The notes beneath the pieces are model-generated. The model saw nothing but the letters and a program-made list of their open reading frames with translations. It was not told the origin of the DNA and searched no databases. Shown here piece by piece: positions 34,340-43,346 of a stretch of DNA of 46,865 nt. A program made the position numbers and the translations under genes. How positions within the stretch are numbered: the first letter of the stretch is position 1; every line of letters begins with the position of its first letter. The stretch comes from Bacillota bacterium. Lineage in GTDB: Bacteria > Bacteroidota > Bacteroidia > Bacteroidales > Bacteroidaceae. Location: NCBI GenBank assembly GCA_023664625.1, contig JAMPFD010000016.1, positions 1 through 46,865 of the forward strand, read 5' to 3'.

Positions 34340-35293
34340 TTACTTTCCCTCCTTGAAAAGTTCCTTTATCCCTCCTATGGAGCCGAGGACGTTCGTTGCC
34401 TCATAAGGCAAGTAGACAGTCTTCGTCTTGTCCCCCTGAGCCAGACGTTCCATCATCTGAATATATTTCTGTGCAAGGAGATAATTTGCCGGATTGGAGC
34501 TTTGTCCAACAGCCTCCGTAATCTTCTGTATGGCGATTGCCTCAGCCTCAGCCTTGCGGATACGTGCCTGAGCCTCACCCTCCGCACGCAGGATTGCCTG
34601 CTGCTTGTCAGCTTCAGCACGGTTGATTATCGCCAGCTTGTCACCCTCGGCATGAAGAATTGCCTGCTGCTTGTCAGCCTCGGAATTAAGGATTGTGGCA
34701 CGCTTGTTACGCTCTGCCTGCATCTGCTTCTCCATAGCCTGGAGCACAGACTCCGGCGGCATGATGTCCTGAAGTTCCACACGGTTGACTTTTACGCCCC
34801 ATTTGTTTGTCGCATCGTCAAGAACGGCACGGAGCTTCGTATTGATAGTGTCTCGTGATGTCAGCGTCTGGTCAAGTTCCAGCTCACCTATGATATTTCG
34901 CAGCGTTGTCTGCGTAAGCTTCTCAATGGCGTTTGGCAGATTGTCTATCTCGTAGACAGCCTTGAACGGGTCGACAATCTGGAAGTACAGAAGTGCGTTA
35001 ATCTGCATCTGTATATTGTCCTTCGTAATCACATTCTGGCGGTCAAAGTCATAAACCTGCTCACGAAGGTTGATTGTCGACGAATAGACGTAGCGCCCGC
35101 GGCTCATCGTGATGATAGGCTTGGAACGGTCGATGAACGGGATAATAACGTTCACACCCGGAGAGAGTGTGGCGAAATACTTGCCGAGACGCTCAATGAT
35201 GCGTGTCTCTGACTGTGGCACTATCATAAGCGCATTCTTTGCAAATAGAGCCACCAGAATTACGATGGCTACGATAACATAAAGTCCTACCAT
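34340..35293 (-). CDS. SPFH/band 7 (stomatin/QmcA-like) membrane protein
   Basis: A 317-residue protein with one N-terminal membrane helix (VGLYVIVAIVILVALFAKN) followed by an SPFH domain, including PGVNVIIPFIDR and ISMSRGRYVYSS-like strands. A coiled-coil region rich in Ala, Glu, Lys and Arg follows (about residues 185-265), with repeated ADKQQAILHAEGD and ADKQQAILRAEGE segments. Such proteins oligomerise into rings or microdomains and support membrane protein quality control. The gene lies 104 bases after an NfeD-like gene on the same strand, the standard pairing for this family. Molecular function remains inferred from family membership. Confidence 0.92.
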   Translation of the reverse strand: MVGLYVIVAIVILVALFAKNALMIVPQSETRIIERLGKYFATLSPGVNVIIPFIDRSKPIITMSRGRYVYSSTINLREQVYDFDRQNVITKDNIQMQINALLYFQIVDPFKAVYEIDNLPNAIEKLTQTTLRNIIGELELDQTLTSRDTINTKLRAVLDDATNKWGVKVNRVELQDIMPPESVLQAMEKQMQAERNKRATILNSEADKQQAILHAEGDKLAIINRAEADKQQAILRAEGEAQARIRKAEAEAIAIQKITEAVGQSSNPANYLLAQKYIQMMERLAQGDKTKTVYLPYEATNVLGSIGGIKELFKEGK

Positions 35294-35397
35294 ATTGTTT
35301 AAGGTTTTAAGGTTATGGGGTTATACGGTTTTCAGGGGTGGGCTGTCATACGGCCGTGGGGCATCGTGGGTGGGCAGCATTCCCTTTACTGCCAAGC
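35294..35397 (-). other. Spacer between the NfeD-like and SPFH genes with AACC repeats
   Basis: On the coding (minus) strand the last 45 bases before the SPFH start are built of AACC words: AACCGTATAACCCCATAACC, then TTAAAACC and TTAAAC. The part nearer the NfeD-like gene holds an imperfect ACGGCCGT palindrome. It resembles the spacers at 26502 and 44166 in style. Confidence 0.35.
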
Positions 35398-35856
35398 CTA
35401 CAAGGCTGTCACAGTGATGATGATACTGTCCCGTGACACGACTTTCACTCTGCTGTCCACAGGGATTGGCTGACCGTTCTGCGACTGCGCTTTCCAGTCA
35501 TCGCCGTCTATGGCGACACGGCCGTAGCCTATACCGGGAATATGCTCGCTTACACGTCCTTCCTTGCCGATGACGGCATCGGCATTGCTCACCTTTTCCA
35601 TCTCCTTCGGATGAAGGTATTTCTTCATCATCGGACGTATGAGGAATATGCTCATCGCCGTGGCGAAGGCAAATGCCAGCAACTGAACGGAGAAACTGCC
35701 TGTAAAAAACGACACGAGGAAACTCAGCACTGCCCCACAGGCGAAGCAGAAGACATAAAGCGTGCCTGTAAGCATCTCAATGATAAGGAAAGCGACTGCC
35801 ACCACTATCCATAAAGCCCAGTCAAAAGGGACATTTCCGATCACAAAGTCAATCAT
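35398..35856 (-). CDS. NfeD-like membrane protein
   Basis: A 152-residue short-form NfeD protein. Two or three hydrophobic segments (WALWIVVAVAFLIIEML, YVFCFACGAVLSFLVSFF, QLLAFAFATAMSIFLI) precede a C-terminal OB fold domain (about residues 90-150, IGKEGRVSEHIPGIGYGRVAIDGDDW). Short NfeD proteins accompany SPFH proteins in two-gene operons and are thought to bind them and shape membrane microdomains. The protease domain of long NfeD forms is absent. Transcription probably starts at the minus-strand promoter at 35979-36009. Confidence 0.9.
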   Translation of the reverse strand: MIDFVIGNVPFDWALWIVVAVAFLIIEMLTGTLYVFCFACGAVLSFLVSFFTGSFSVQLLAFAFATAMSIFLIRPMMKKYLHPKEMEKVSNADAVIGKEGRVSEHIPGIGYGRVAIDGDDWKAQSQNGQPIPVDSRVKVVSRDSIIITVTAL

Positions 35857-35978
35857 AGATTCTTATAGGTTTTTAGTTAGTTCACTGTCTGCTTCCCAAG
35901 TCTCTCCCGGCAATGCCGGCACAGTACCGGAAAAAATCCGTCATGCCGTCTGAGCCGCAGAGCAAGGAAAACCTGCTG

Positions 35979-36009
35979 CAAAGATAATGTTTTTCCATGA
36001 ATCATGCAA
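35979..36009 (-). promoter_or_regulatory. Promoter of the NfeD/SPFH operon
   Basis: On the minus strand: TTG (36009-36007), 20 bases, then TATCTTTG (35986-35979), about 120 bases upstream of the NfeD-like start codon. Confidence 0.65.
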
Positions 36010-36383
36010 GAGTTTGCCACATTTTAGTATCATTAAACATACAAGTGCCTTATTTGCCATGCTTGTAACGGGGCTGTTGGAAGACTCCGCCTTTGGTCCT
36101 TGACGGCAGGACAGGCAAGCTCTTCCTGTACAGCGAGACATTCAAGGAGCATCTCCTTTTCCGGCAGCCACCATGCCCCGACATTCATTTGGTCCAAGAA
36201 TGTCCGCACACGAACCCGAGCTCCTTGCCTGAATGTGAAAGACAATTACCGGGGCTCCGGCCAAGCCCATGAACGTCTCTCAAAACATTTTTTTATTCAA
36301 TGAAGCATTTTGACATCAGAAACAAGATACACACAGCATATAATTTTTCCCATAAAAAGATACTACATATAGAAAAAAATCCT
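36010..36383. other. Intergenic region with no convincing gene
   Basis: About 370 bases. A 70-codon frame on the minus strand (36033-36245) and a 67-codon frame on the plus strand (36100-36303) overlap in opposite directions. Neither resembles a known protein. The GC content of 36060-36260 is close to that of genes, and it falls sharply after 36290, so this could be a decayed gene fragment. Confidence 0.35.
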
Positions 36384-36391
36384 TAACTTTG
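36384..36391 (+). promoter_or_regulatory. -7 element for the thioredoxin-like gene
   Basis: TAACTTTG, 36 bases before the ATG at 36427. The -33 region is not recognisable. Confidence 0.5.
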
Positions 36392-36426
36392 CCACACGAA
36401 ACCATCATGAGACAAAACATATTCCT

Positions 36427-36903
36427 ATGAGAAAACATCTTTTATCAGCACTCATTCTTGTAACATTCGCACTGCATGCCGGCGCACAGGCGAAGAAAGT
36501 CTATGACGAGACCATTGACCCTGCCGCCCAGATTGACAACGCAGTGAGGACTGCCGGGCAGGCAGGGAAATACGTTGTCTGCCAGATTGGAGGGAACTGG
36601 TGTCCGTGGTGCCTGCGCTTTGCCGGCTTCGTGGAGAACGACACGGCAATCGCAAAGGTCATTGCGGACAACTATGTCTACATCCATGTAAACTACCCAC
36701 GCAGGAAAGCCCCGGCAGAATTGCTGAACCGTCTTGGCAATCCCGGACGTTTCGGCTATCCTGTTATGGTGGTTTTAGATGAGAAAGGAAAGGTCATCCA
36801 CATCCAGGACAGTTCTTTCCTGGAGGAAGGGAAGGGGTATAACCGCGAGAAAGTGCTGCGCTTCCTTAACGCCTGGACACCAAAAGCGGCGAAAGGAGAA
36901 TAG
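36427..36903 (+). CDS. Exported thioredoxin-fold protein
   Basis: A 158-residue protein with a signal peptide (cleavage likely near residue 20, HAGAQ). It has a thioredoxin-fold core: the active-site motif WCPWC (Cys59, Cys62) after QIGGNW, and the cis-proline segment FGYPVMVVLDEKG (Pro112). It resembles the thioredoxin_7 or DUF255 type more than a classical thioredoxin. It probably acts as a periplasmic thiol-disulphide reductase or isomerase. A TAnnTTTG element precedes it. It is convergent with the GNAT-like gene, with a 22-bp repeat array in the gap. Confidence 0.88.
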   Translation: MRKHLLSALILVTFALHAGAQAKKVYDETIDPAAQIDNAVRTAGQAGKYVVCQIGGNWCPWCLRFAGFVENDTAIAKVIADNYVYIHVNYPRRKAPAELLNRLGNPGRFGYPVMVVLDEKGKVIHIQDSSFLEEGKGYNREKVLRFLNAWTPKAAKGE

Positions 36904-37158
36904 CCGGCTCTGCCACCTTGCATACGACATCATATCCCATCCGGCGGCTGCCGGCAATCCGTCCATACCGGAACGACGTTGCATTTCAGGCAATGCGTGT
37001 GTGGAATATAAAGAGCAATGCGTACCGGCAGCAACAGCAACAGCCTCTCATTCCGCAGATTCACATCGACTTGCCGCACGCCCTCAAAGATTCTTTTGCG
37101 TCATCCCGTGCTAATTCCGCGACCTCCTGATGTACAACGCGTTACAAGCATAAAAACA
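36904..37158. other. Intergenic sequence before repeat array D
   Basis: About 255 bases without a supportable gene. A short CCGGCGGCTGCCGG inverted repeat lies near 36940. A 70-codon frame contains a run of five Gln codons but looks accidental. Confidence 0.4.
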
Positions 37159-37246
37159 AAAGGTTACGATTTACATTGTAAACCGTAACCTTTTACCCTG
37201 TGAAAGGTTACCTTTTGCATGATGAAAGGTTACCTTTTGTTTTTCC
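37159..37246 (+). repeat. 22-bp tandem repeat array, locus D (four units)
   Basis: The best-preserved array. Units start at 37159, 37181, 37203 and 37225, exactly 22 bases apart. The third is AAAGGTTACCTTT plus TGCATGATG, and the fourth repeats AAAGGTTACCTTTTG before a T-rich end. Each core is a palindrome around one central base. Adjacent units can also pair with each other: the two AAAGGTTACCTTT cores give 12 of 13 pairs across a 9-base loop, followed by GTTTTT, so this array could terminate transcription from the left. It lies between the convergent thioredoxin-like and GNAT-like genes. Confidence 0.85.
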
Positions 37247-37350
37247 AAAGATCAACTTCTGCAAGCCACATCAATCCTCCTGCCTGCAAAATTCCCGTCG
37301 CCGACGTCACGAGCCGTCTGCCGCAGCAATGCCGGCCGTCCACGGCGAGC

Positions 37351-38484
37351 CTATAGCTTCTTGCTGTAGAAACGGCGTTTCTTGGGATATTCCGGATTGA
37401 AAATTTCCCATTGGTTCAGGTTTTTCATGTTTGTCTCAAGTTGCGGAGCCGTCTCCGCATACTTGAATCCCGCTTTCTGATAAATAGGGATAAGGTCGTA
37501 GAAGAACAATGAATTGACACCTTTTCCCTGATATTCAGGCTTTACGGCAATGAGAATCATCTCCACGGTGTCCTCAGCCTTGAATTTCAAAGCCTTGAGC
37601 AGATGGAACCACCCAAACGGAAATATTTTTCCCTTGGCCTTCTGTATGGCACGCGACAGTGAGTTCATCGTCACGGCAACACCAATAAGATTGTCATCAC
37701 CGTCCAGGACCAGAGTCACGAACTTCAGATCTATCAGTCCGAAATAAGTCTTTATGTAACTGTCTATCTGCCGCTGGGACAACTGCGAGAATCCAAAGAG
37801 CGGAGCGTATGCGGCATTGAGAAGGTCAAAAATCTTCTGACCGTACCCCTGGCGGAAGACCATGTCGCCCGTCAGCTTGCTAATTCTGAGGTTATAGCGG
37901 CGCATAATCATCTCACCGCCCCGCTTAAACTTCTCAGGCATCACCTCGGGCACGGCGACACGCACCTGCACGGAGTCGATTTCCTTGCCATATCCGTGAG
38001 CGTCCATGTGAGAGACATAGTAAGGATAGTTATAGAGCGTCGTCATCGAGCCGAGTTTGTCAAAGCCCTCGATAAGCATTCCCTCCTTGTCAAAATCAGT
38101 AAAGACCATCGGCCCCTGGCAGTTTGTCATTCCACGCTCCCGGCCCCACTCCTCAACAGTTCCGAGGAGTGCCGCCGAGACCTCCTTGTCGTCTATGAAG
38201 TCAAGGTATCCGAAACGGACATTTTTGGTGTTCCATGTCTCGTTCGCACGGTGGTTTATTATCGCTGCCACACGCCCCGCGACCTTACCGTCTTTCTTCG
38301 CAAGGAACAGCTCTGCCTCACAGAAATCGTATGCGGCATTCTTCTTAGGGTCAAATGTGTCAAGGACATCAAACTCCAAGTCAGGGACTGCATACTCACA
38401 GTCCTTGTAAAGAGCGTTCCCGAAATGGGCAAACGCCTTTCTTTCTTTCTTTGTCGTTACTCTTATTATGTCGATATTGCCCAT
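37351..38484 (-). CDS. GNAT-fold acetyltransferase-like protein
   Basis: A 377-residue cytoplasmic protein. The C-terminal half resembles a GNAT N-acetyltransferase: a strand VTLVLDGDDNLIGVAVTM, then MILIAVKPEYQGKGVNSLFF, where the QGKG segment is the acetyl-CoA phosphate-binding loop. The N-terminal half (GRVAAIINHRANE, GMTNCQGPMVFTDFDKEGML) looks like a second, degenerate GNAT-like lobe. Similar proteins are usually annotated only as GNAT or hypothetical, with unknown substrate. It has a full promoter upstream and diverges from parC. Confidence 0.78.
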   Translation of the reverse strand: MGNIDIIRVTTKKERKAFAHFGNALYKDCEYAVPDLEFDVLDTFDPKKNAAYDFCEAELFLAKKDGKVAGRVAAIINHRANETWNTKNVRFGYLDFIDDKEVSAALLGTVEEWGRERGMTNCQGPMVFTDFDKEGMLIEGFDKLGSMTTLYNYPYYVSHMDAHGYGKEIDSVQVRVAVPEVMPEKFKRGGEMIMRRYNLRISKLTGDMVFRQGYGQKIFDLLNAAYAPLFGFSQLSQRQIDSYIKTYFGLIDLKFVTLVLDGDDNLIGVAVTMNSLSRAIQKAKGKIFPFGWFHLLKALKFKAEDTVEMILIAVKPEYQGKGVNSLFFYDLIPIYQKAGFKYAETAPQLETNMKNLNQWEIFNPEYPKKRRFYSKKL

Positions 38485-38594
38485 AAGTCAGTGAACAAAG
38501 GTTTTAGTATGCTGACCGATATGTCAAGTCACTGCCATGCAATCCTTTCCGTCTCTCCGGCATCAGGCCGCACGCTTCATATTCTTTGTGGATG

Positions 38595-38625
38595 CAAAAT
38601 TACAAAAAAAGTCCGTATCCTCAAA
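38595..38625 (-). promoter_or_regulatory. Promoter of the GNAT-like gene
   Basis: On the minus strand: TTTG (38625-38622), 19 bases, then TAATTTTG (38602-38595). It lies 15 bases from the oppositely directed parC promoter. Confidence 0.75.
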
Positions 38626-38640
38626 AATATGCCAAATAAT

Positions 38641-38671
38641 TTTGCCGTTTCCTTAATATTGATTAACTTTG
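38641..38671 (+). promoter_or_regulatory. Promoter of parC
   Basis: TTTG at 38641-38644, 19 bases, then TAACTTTG at 38664-38671: a perfect consensus, 58 bases before the parC start. Confidence 0.85.
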
Positions 38672-38729
38672 CATAGGAGTAGCATGTCTGCTCCTTTTTT
38701 ATCAGAACCACAGAAACCTACCCTTCTCT

Positions 38730-41438
38730 ATGAGTGACGAGATACAAGAACTGGAATCTGCTGCGGAATGTCAGCAGGAAACTAACTATAAGCTGGCAAA
38801 CCGTTTTGACGCATCAATAGTCCACCATCTCTCGGGAATGTACCAGAACTGGTTCATCGACTATGCCTCCTACGTAATCCTGGAACGTGCCGTGCCGCAT
38901 ATCGAGGACGGTCTGAAGCCCGTCCAGCGCCGCATTCTCCATTCCATGAAACGCATGGACGACGGACGGTACAACAAGGTTGCGAACATCGTCGGCCACA
39001 CCATGCAGTTCCATCCGCACGGTGACGCTTCCATCGGTGACGCCCTTGTACAGATAGGCCAGAAGAACCTCCTTATTGACTGTCAGGGCAACTGGGGAAA
39101 CATTCTTACCGGCTCGCGTGCCGCCGCGCCGCGATACATTGAGGCACGTCTCTCAAAATTCGCACTGGAGACGGTCTTCAATCAGAAGACGACGGAATGG
39201 CAGATGTCATACGACGGCAGGAACAAAGAGCCGGTGACCCTCCCAGTCAAGTTCCCGCTGCTCCTCGCACAGGGAGCGGAAGGCATCGCCGTGGGGCTCT
39301 CGTCAAAGATTCTCCCGCACAACTTCAATGAGCTATGCGACGCAGCCGTGTCATACCTCCGCGGAGAGGAGTACCACCTCTATCCTGACTTCCCTACCGG
39401 CGGCAGCATCGATGTGTCCAAATACAATGACGGACAGCGCGGAGGAAGGGTGCGCGTGCGTGCCAGAATAGAGAAACTGGACAACAAAACTCTCGTCATA
39501 CGCGACATCCCTTATTCCAAGACATCCGAAACTCTCATCGCCTCCATCACGTCTGCCATAGAGAAAGGAAAAATCAAGGCACGTAAGGTCGAGGACCTCA
39601 CGGCGGCACAGGTGGAGATTCTCGTCCATCTCGCTCCCGGAATATCCTCCGACAAGACCATTGACGCCCTGTACGCGTTCAGCGACTGTGAGGTCTCAAT
39701 CTCTCCGAACTGCTGTGTGATAGAGGACAACAAGCCTGTTTTTGCCACCGTCTCCGACGTGCTCAACTATAATGCCGAGCAGACAAAGGAACTCATCAGG
39801 AAAGAACTGGAGATAAGGCGGGGAGAGCTGTTGGAACAACTGTTCTATGCCTCACTGGAGAAAATATTCATTGAGGAGCGTATCTATAAAGACCGCAAGT
39901 ACGAGAACGCGGCAAACCTTGACGCAGCCTGCGAACATATCGACGACCGTCTCACTCCGTTCTATTCTCAGCTGGTACGCGAAGTGACCAAGGACGACAT
40001 CATACGCCTCATGGAAATAAAGATGAAGCGCATCCTGAAGTTCAACAAGGACAAGGCGGACGAACTTATGGCGAGCATCAAGGCGGAAATTGCAGAAATC
40101 GACCGTGACCTCGGGAACCTCACGGAGGTGGCATGCAACTGGTTCATGTACCTAAAGGGTAAATACGGGGCTGACTATCCGCGCCTGACGGAGATACGCA
40201 GTTTTGAGAACATTGACGCCGTGCGTGTCCTGGAAGCCAACGAAAAGCTCTACATCAACCGTCAGGAGGGCTTCATCGGAACGGGGATGAAGAAGGACGA
40301 GTTTGTCTGCAACTGCTCCAACCTTGACGATATAATCATCTTCTACAAGGACGGAAAGTACAAGATCGTGAGAGTTCAGGAGAAGATGTTCATCGGAAAG
40401 AATGTCCTGCACGTACAGGTACAGAAGAAGAACGATACCAGGACCATATATAATGTCGTCTACCGCGACGGCAAGCGTGGATGTTATTTCGCAAAAAGAT
40501 TCCATGTCGCAAGCTTCACGCGTGACAGCGAGTATGACCTCACAAAGGGAACCGCAGGCTCCAAAGTGGTCTACTTCACGGCAAACCCTAACGGAGAGGC
40601 TGAGGTCATAAAGGTCACACTCGAACCGGGCGTGAAAGTCAAGAAGCTGTTCATGGAATATGATTTCGGGACTCTTGCCGTGAAGAACCGCAACGCCGGA
40701 GGAAACATCCTTTCAAAGACAACCATCCACCGCATATCCCTAAAGTCCCGCGGGCATTCCACACTTGACGGACGTGACGTATGGTTTGATCCTGACGTGC
40801 TGCGCCTCAACTATGACGAGCACGGAAAGTACCTCGGCAAATTCAACGACAGTGACTCCATACTCGTAGTGCTGGACAACGGCGAGGTGTATATAACGAA
40901 CTTTGACCTCAACAACCACTATGAGCAGAACATTCTCGTGATAGAGAAGCTTGACACGGCAAAGACATGGACGCTGCTTTTCCACAACGGAGAACAGCAG
41001 GGACAGGTCTACATGAAGCGTTTCAGGATGGACCTCGCCACAAAGAAACACCAGAGCATGCTTGGCTCAGAGAATTCTTCAGTCGCATTGCTCACAGACA
41101 CGCCATATCCGCGTGTCAGAGTGAATTTCAAAAATAACGACACCATACAGCGTGAGTCACTGGAAATTGAGTGCGAAACGTTCATTGACGTAAAAGTCGC
41201 CGGTTTCAAGGCTAAGGGAAAGCGTGTGGCGATATGGCCTGTTGCCGGTGTTGAGGAGCTGGAGCCTGCACGTCTGCCGGAACCGGAAGAGAAGAAAGAT
41301 GATGCAGAAGATATTGCCGACAGCGGCAATGACGGTGCCGGTGGTCATGAAGGCACGCTTGACCCTGATGCGGGAAAGACGGAACAGGAAGTGATGGATG
41401 AGATTACCGGACAGCTGAGACTTGACTTTGATGAATAA
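38730..41438 (+). CDS. parC: DNA topoisomerase IV subunit A
   Basis: Breakage-reunion subunit of topoisomerase IV, which decatenates sister chromosomes, 902 residues. The winged-helix and tower domain starts near residue 30 (YASYVILERAVPHIEDGLKPVQRRIL), with the active-site Tyr in AAAPRYIEAR. The C-terminal beta-pinwheel lacks a GyrA box (QRRGGKG-like), which favours ParC over GyrA. An acidic C-terminal tail of about 55 residues follows the pinwheel. The gene begins a plus-strand run of five close genes and has its own consensus promoter. I see no parE gene in the window. Confidence 0.93.
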   Translation: MSDEIQELESAAECQQETNYKLANRFDASIVHHLSGMYQNWFIDYASYVILERAVPHIEDGLKPVQRRILHSMKRMDDGRYNKVANIVGHTMQFHPHGDASIGDALVQIGQKNLLIDCQGNWGNILTGSRAAAPRYIEARLSKFALETVFNQKTTEWQMSYDGRNKEPVTLPVKFPLLLAQGAEGIAVGLSSKILPHNFNELCDAAVSYLRGEEYHLYPDFPTGGSIDVSKYNDGQRGGRVRVRARIEKLDNKTLVIRDIPYSKTSETLIASITSAIEKGKIKARKVEDLTAAQVEILVHLAPGISSDKTIDALYAFSDCEVSISPNCCVIEDNKPVFATVSDVLNYNAEQTKELIRKELEIRRGELLEQLFYASLEKIFIEERIYKDRKYENAANLDAACEHIDDRLTPFYSQLVREVTKDDIIRLMEIKMKRILKFNKDKADELMASIKAEIAEIDRDLGNLTEVACNWFMYLKGKYGADYPRLTEIRSFENIDAVRVLEANEKLYINRQEGFIGTGMKKDEFVCNCSNLDDIIIFYKDGKYKIVRVQEKMFIGKNVLHVQVQKKNDTRTIYNVVYRDGKRGCYFAKRFHVASFTRDSEYDLTKGTAGSKVVYFTANPNGEAEVIKVTLEPGVKVKKLFMEYDFGTLAVKNRNAGGNILSKTTIHRISLKSRGHSTLDGRDVWFDPDVLRLNYDEHGKYLGKFNDSDSILVVLDNGEVYITNFDLNNHYEQNILVIEKLDTAKTWTLLFHNGEQQGQVYMKRFRMDLATKKHQSMLGSENSSVALLTDTPYPRVRVNFKNNDTIQRESLEIECETFIDVKVAGFKAKGKRVAIWPVAGVEELEPARLPEPEEKKDDAEDIADSGNDGAGGHEGTLDPDAGKTEQEVMDEITGQLRLDFDE

Positions 41439-42276
41439 GATTCTCTCCATAATATGCTTTCTCCTTCCCCTGTCGCTGGCTGCACAGGAGAAGCTTGTCA
41501 CTACCACCAAGATGATCGGCATAGGATACAACAGTGTTCAGGACACTTATCTCTCGCCTGAGCACTATGGCGGCATGGAACTCCGCTATCTCTCACATAC
41601 GGAAAGGGAACGTGCCGGAATATGTCACGACTCCATTCCATCACAGGAAAGCACGAATGGAAAGAGCAGATGGACACGGCTTGTCATTAACGAGGGATAT
41701 TTCTCCTATGGCAAGTCGCGTTCGAAAAACGGGGCTACCCTCTCCGGAGCCTACCATTTCCAGTATGGCGTGCTCAGGAAATGGCAGCTGCTTGCCGACA
41801 GGCTGACACTGAAAGGCGGAGTGCAGGCGGAATTTCTCGGTGGGTTTATCTACAACACACGCAACGGGAACAATCCCGCTCAGGCACGCGCACTACTTGA
41901 CATAGGTCCTGTTGTCTCTGCAAAATATGCCCTGAGAAACGGAAATGCCGGCGGCAAAGGGCGTATCATCATGGCCTATGAGGCTTCATGCCCGCTGCTC
42001 GGCCTGACATTTTCGCCGAACTACGGGCAGTCTTATTATGAAATTTTCAACGAAGGGAACTATGACCGCAACATTGTTCCCACAACCATTGTCTCCATGC
42101 CGTCACTGCGCCAACAGCTGACATTCACGTTCTGCCTCTCACGGATGAATCTCTCCGTGGGATACCTCGGCGACTACCGCCAGCTGCAGGTTAACAGTCT
42201 CAAACAACACGTCTACAGTTCGATGTTCATGATTGGAATGACACATAGCTTTTATGCCGGAAGGAGGCGCCTATGA
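41431..42276 (+). CDS. DUF3316-like exported protein
   Basis: A 281-residue protein with a signal peptide (MNKILSIICFLLPLSLAAQE). The body is beta-rich (MIGIGYNSVQDTYLSPEHYGG, ISLKGG-like strands, FCLSRMNLSVGYLGDY) and resembles the DUF3316 proteins that sit after parC in Bacteroides-type genomes, an assignment from memory. It is probably an outer-membrane or periplasmic protein of unknown role. The ATG at 41431 is preferred over the upstream TTG at 41422, since it starts the signal peptide directly. It overlaps the parC stop by eight bases and the next gene by four, so translation is coupled. Confidence 0.75.
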   Translation: MNKILSIICFLLPLSLAAQEKLVTTTKMIGIGYNSVQDTYLSPEHYGGMELRYLSHTERERAGICHDSIPSQESTNGKSRWTRLVINEGYFSYGKSRSKNGATLSGAYHFQYGVLRKWQLLADRLTLKGGVQAEFLGGFIYNTRNGNNPAQARALLDIGPVVSAKYALRNGNAGGKGRIIMAYEASCPLLGLTFSPNYGQSYYEIFNEGNYDRNIVPTTIVSMPSLRQQLTFTFCLSRMNLSVGYLGDYRQLQVNSLKQHVYSSMFMIGMTHSFYAGRRRL

Positions 42277-43343
42277 CATTCTCCTCCATACTCCATCCTT
42301 CACGCAGGAGGCATTCCCTGCATTTCCCTCCCGCCTTCTTCCGTAAGGTCTGCTTGCTCATCCTGCTTGCGACAGCCACGGCAATGACTACTGGATGTGT
42401 CAATGAAGAGGAATTTGAGAATACCGCCAGCGGCAATTTCGAAGCTCTTTGGAAAATCATGGACGAGCATTACTGTTTCTTTTCTCTGAAGGAAAAGGAA
42501 CTCGGAGTAAACTGGAACGAGGTTCATGAACGTTACAGCCGTCAGACTTCCGCCCCTCTCAGCAGGGACCGGCTTTTTGAGGTTCTGGGAAATATGCTCG
42601 GAGAACTGAAGGACGGACACGTCAACATGTCATCATCCTTTGACATGGCACGCAATTGGTCGTGGCGTGAGGATTACCCCACAAACCTTTCCGACACGCT
42701 GTTAAGGAATTATCTCGCCACGGACTACCGTCAGACCTGCGGCATGCAGTACCGTTTCCTTGACGACAATGTGGGATATGTCCGATGCTCTTCCTTTGAA
42801 TATACTCTCGGAGAGGGCAATATTGACGAAATTCTTTTCTACCTCGCACCAGCCAACGGACTGATAATAGATGTCCGTTCCAACGGCGGAGGGTTGCTCA
42901 CCTCGGCGGAAAAACTTGCGCGGAGATTCACCAACCGTGACATCACCGTAGGATATATGCAGCATAAGACCGGCAAGGGACATGACGATTTCTCAGGTTT
43001 GGAGGAACAACGGCTGACCGCCGGCAACAGGTTGCGCTGGCAGAAGAAGGTAGTGGTGCTCACAAACCGCGGTGTCTATAGTGCCGCGAACGAGTTTGTG
43101 AAGTACATGAAAGTCTGCGGTGCGACAATTATCGGTGACCGCACCGGTGGCGGTGCCGGAATGCCGTTCTCTTCGGAACTGCCGAACGGATGGTCCGTAA
43201 GGTTCTCAGCCTGTCCTATGTATGACATTGACGGGAACTCTACGGAACAGGGCATTGCCCCTGACGTTAACGTAGCATTGACCGACGAGGATTTTGTGCG
43301 CGGGAAAGACACTATAATCGAATATGCAAGAAAACTGTTTTAG
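42273..43343 (+). CDS. S41-family peptidase lipoprotein
   Basis: A 356-residue predicted lipoprotein (lipobox TTGC, Cys42, after an unusually long N-region). It has a C-terminal processing-protease domain of family S41. Visible elements are the ELKDGHVNM segment near residue 115, IIDVRSNGGG near 200, and the nucleophile region NRGVYSAANEF with Ser270, followed by GDRTGGGAGMPF. No PDZ domain separates the N-terminal helical part from the core, as in tricorn-like or IRBP-like envelope members. The ATGA overlap with the gene before it implies coupled translation. The substrate is unknown. Confidence 0.88.
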   Translation: MTFSSILHPSRRRHSLHFPPAFFRKVCLLILLATATAMTTGCVNEEEFENTASGNFEALWKIMDEHYCFFSLKEKELGVNWNEVHERYSRQTSAPLSRDRLFEVLGNMLGELKDGHVNMSSSFDMARNWSWREDYPTNLSDTLLRNYLATDYRQTCGMQYRFLDDNVGYVRCSSFEYTLGEGNIDEILFYLAPANGLIIDVRSNGGGLLTSAEKLARRFTNRDITVGYMQHKTGKGHDDFSGLEEQRLTAGNRLRWQKKVVVLTNRGVYSAANEFVKYMKVCGATIIGDRTGGGAGMPFSSELPNGWSVRFSACPMYDIDGNSTEQGIAPDVNVALTDEDFVRGKDTIIEYARKLF

Positions 43344-43346
43344 AAT

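Noticed and set aside
36033..36245. A 70-codon minus-strand frame near the NfeD promoter
   Set aside because: No recognisable family, no start signal, and an opposing open frame covers the same bases. Kept only as a possible decayed fragment.
37159..37246. CRISPR array or protein repeat as explanation of the 22-bp units
   Set aside because: There are no unique spacers between units, and 22 is not a multiple of three, so neither explanation fits.
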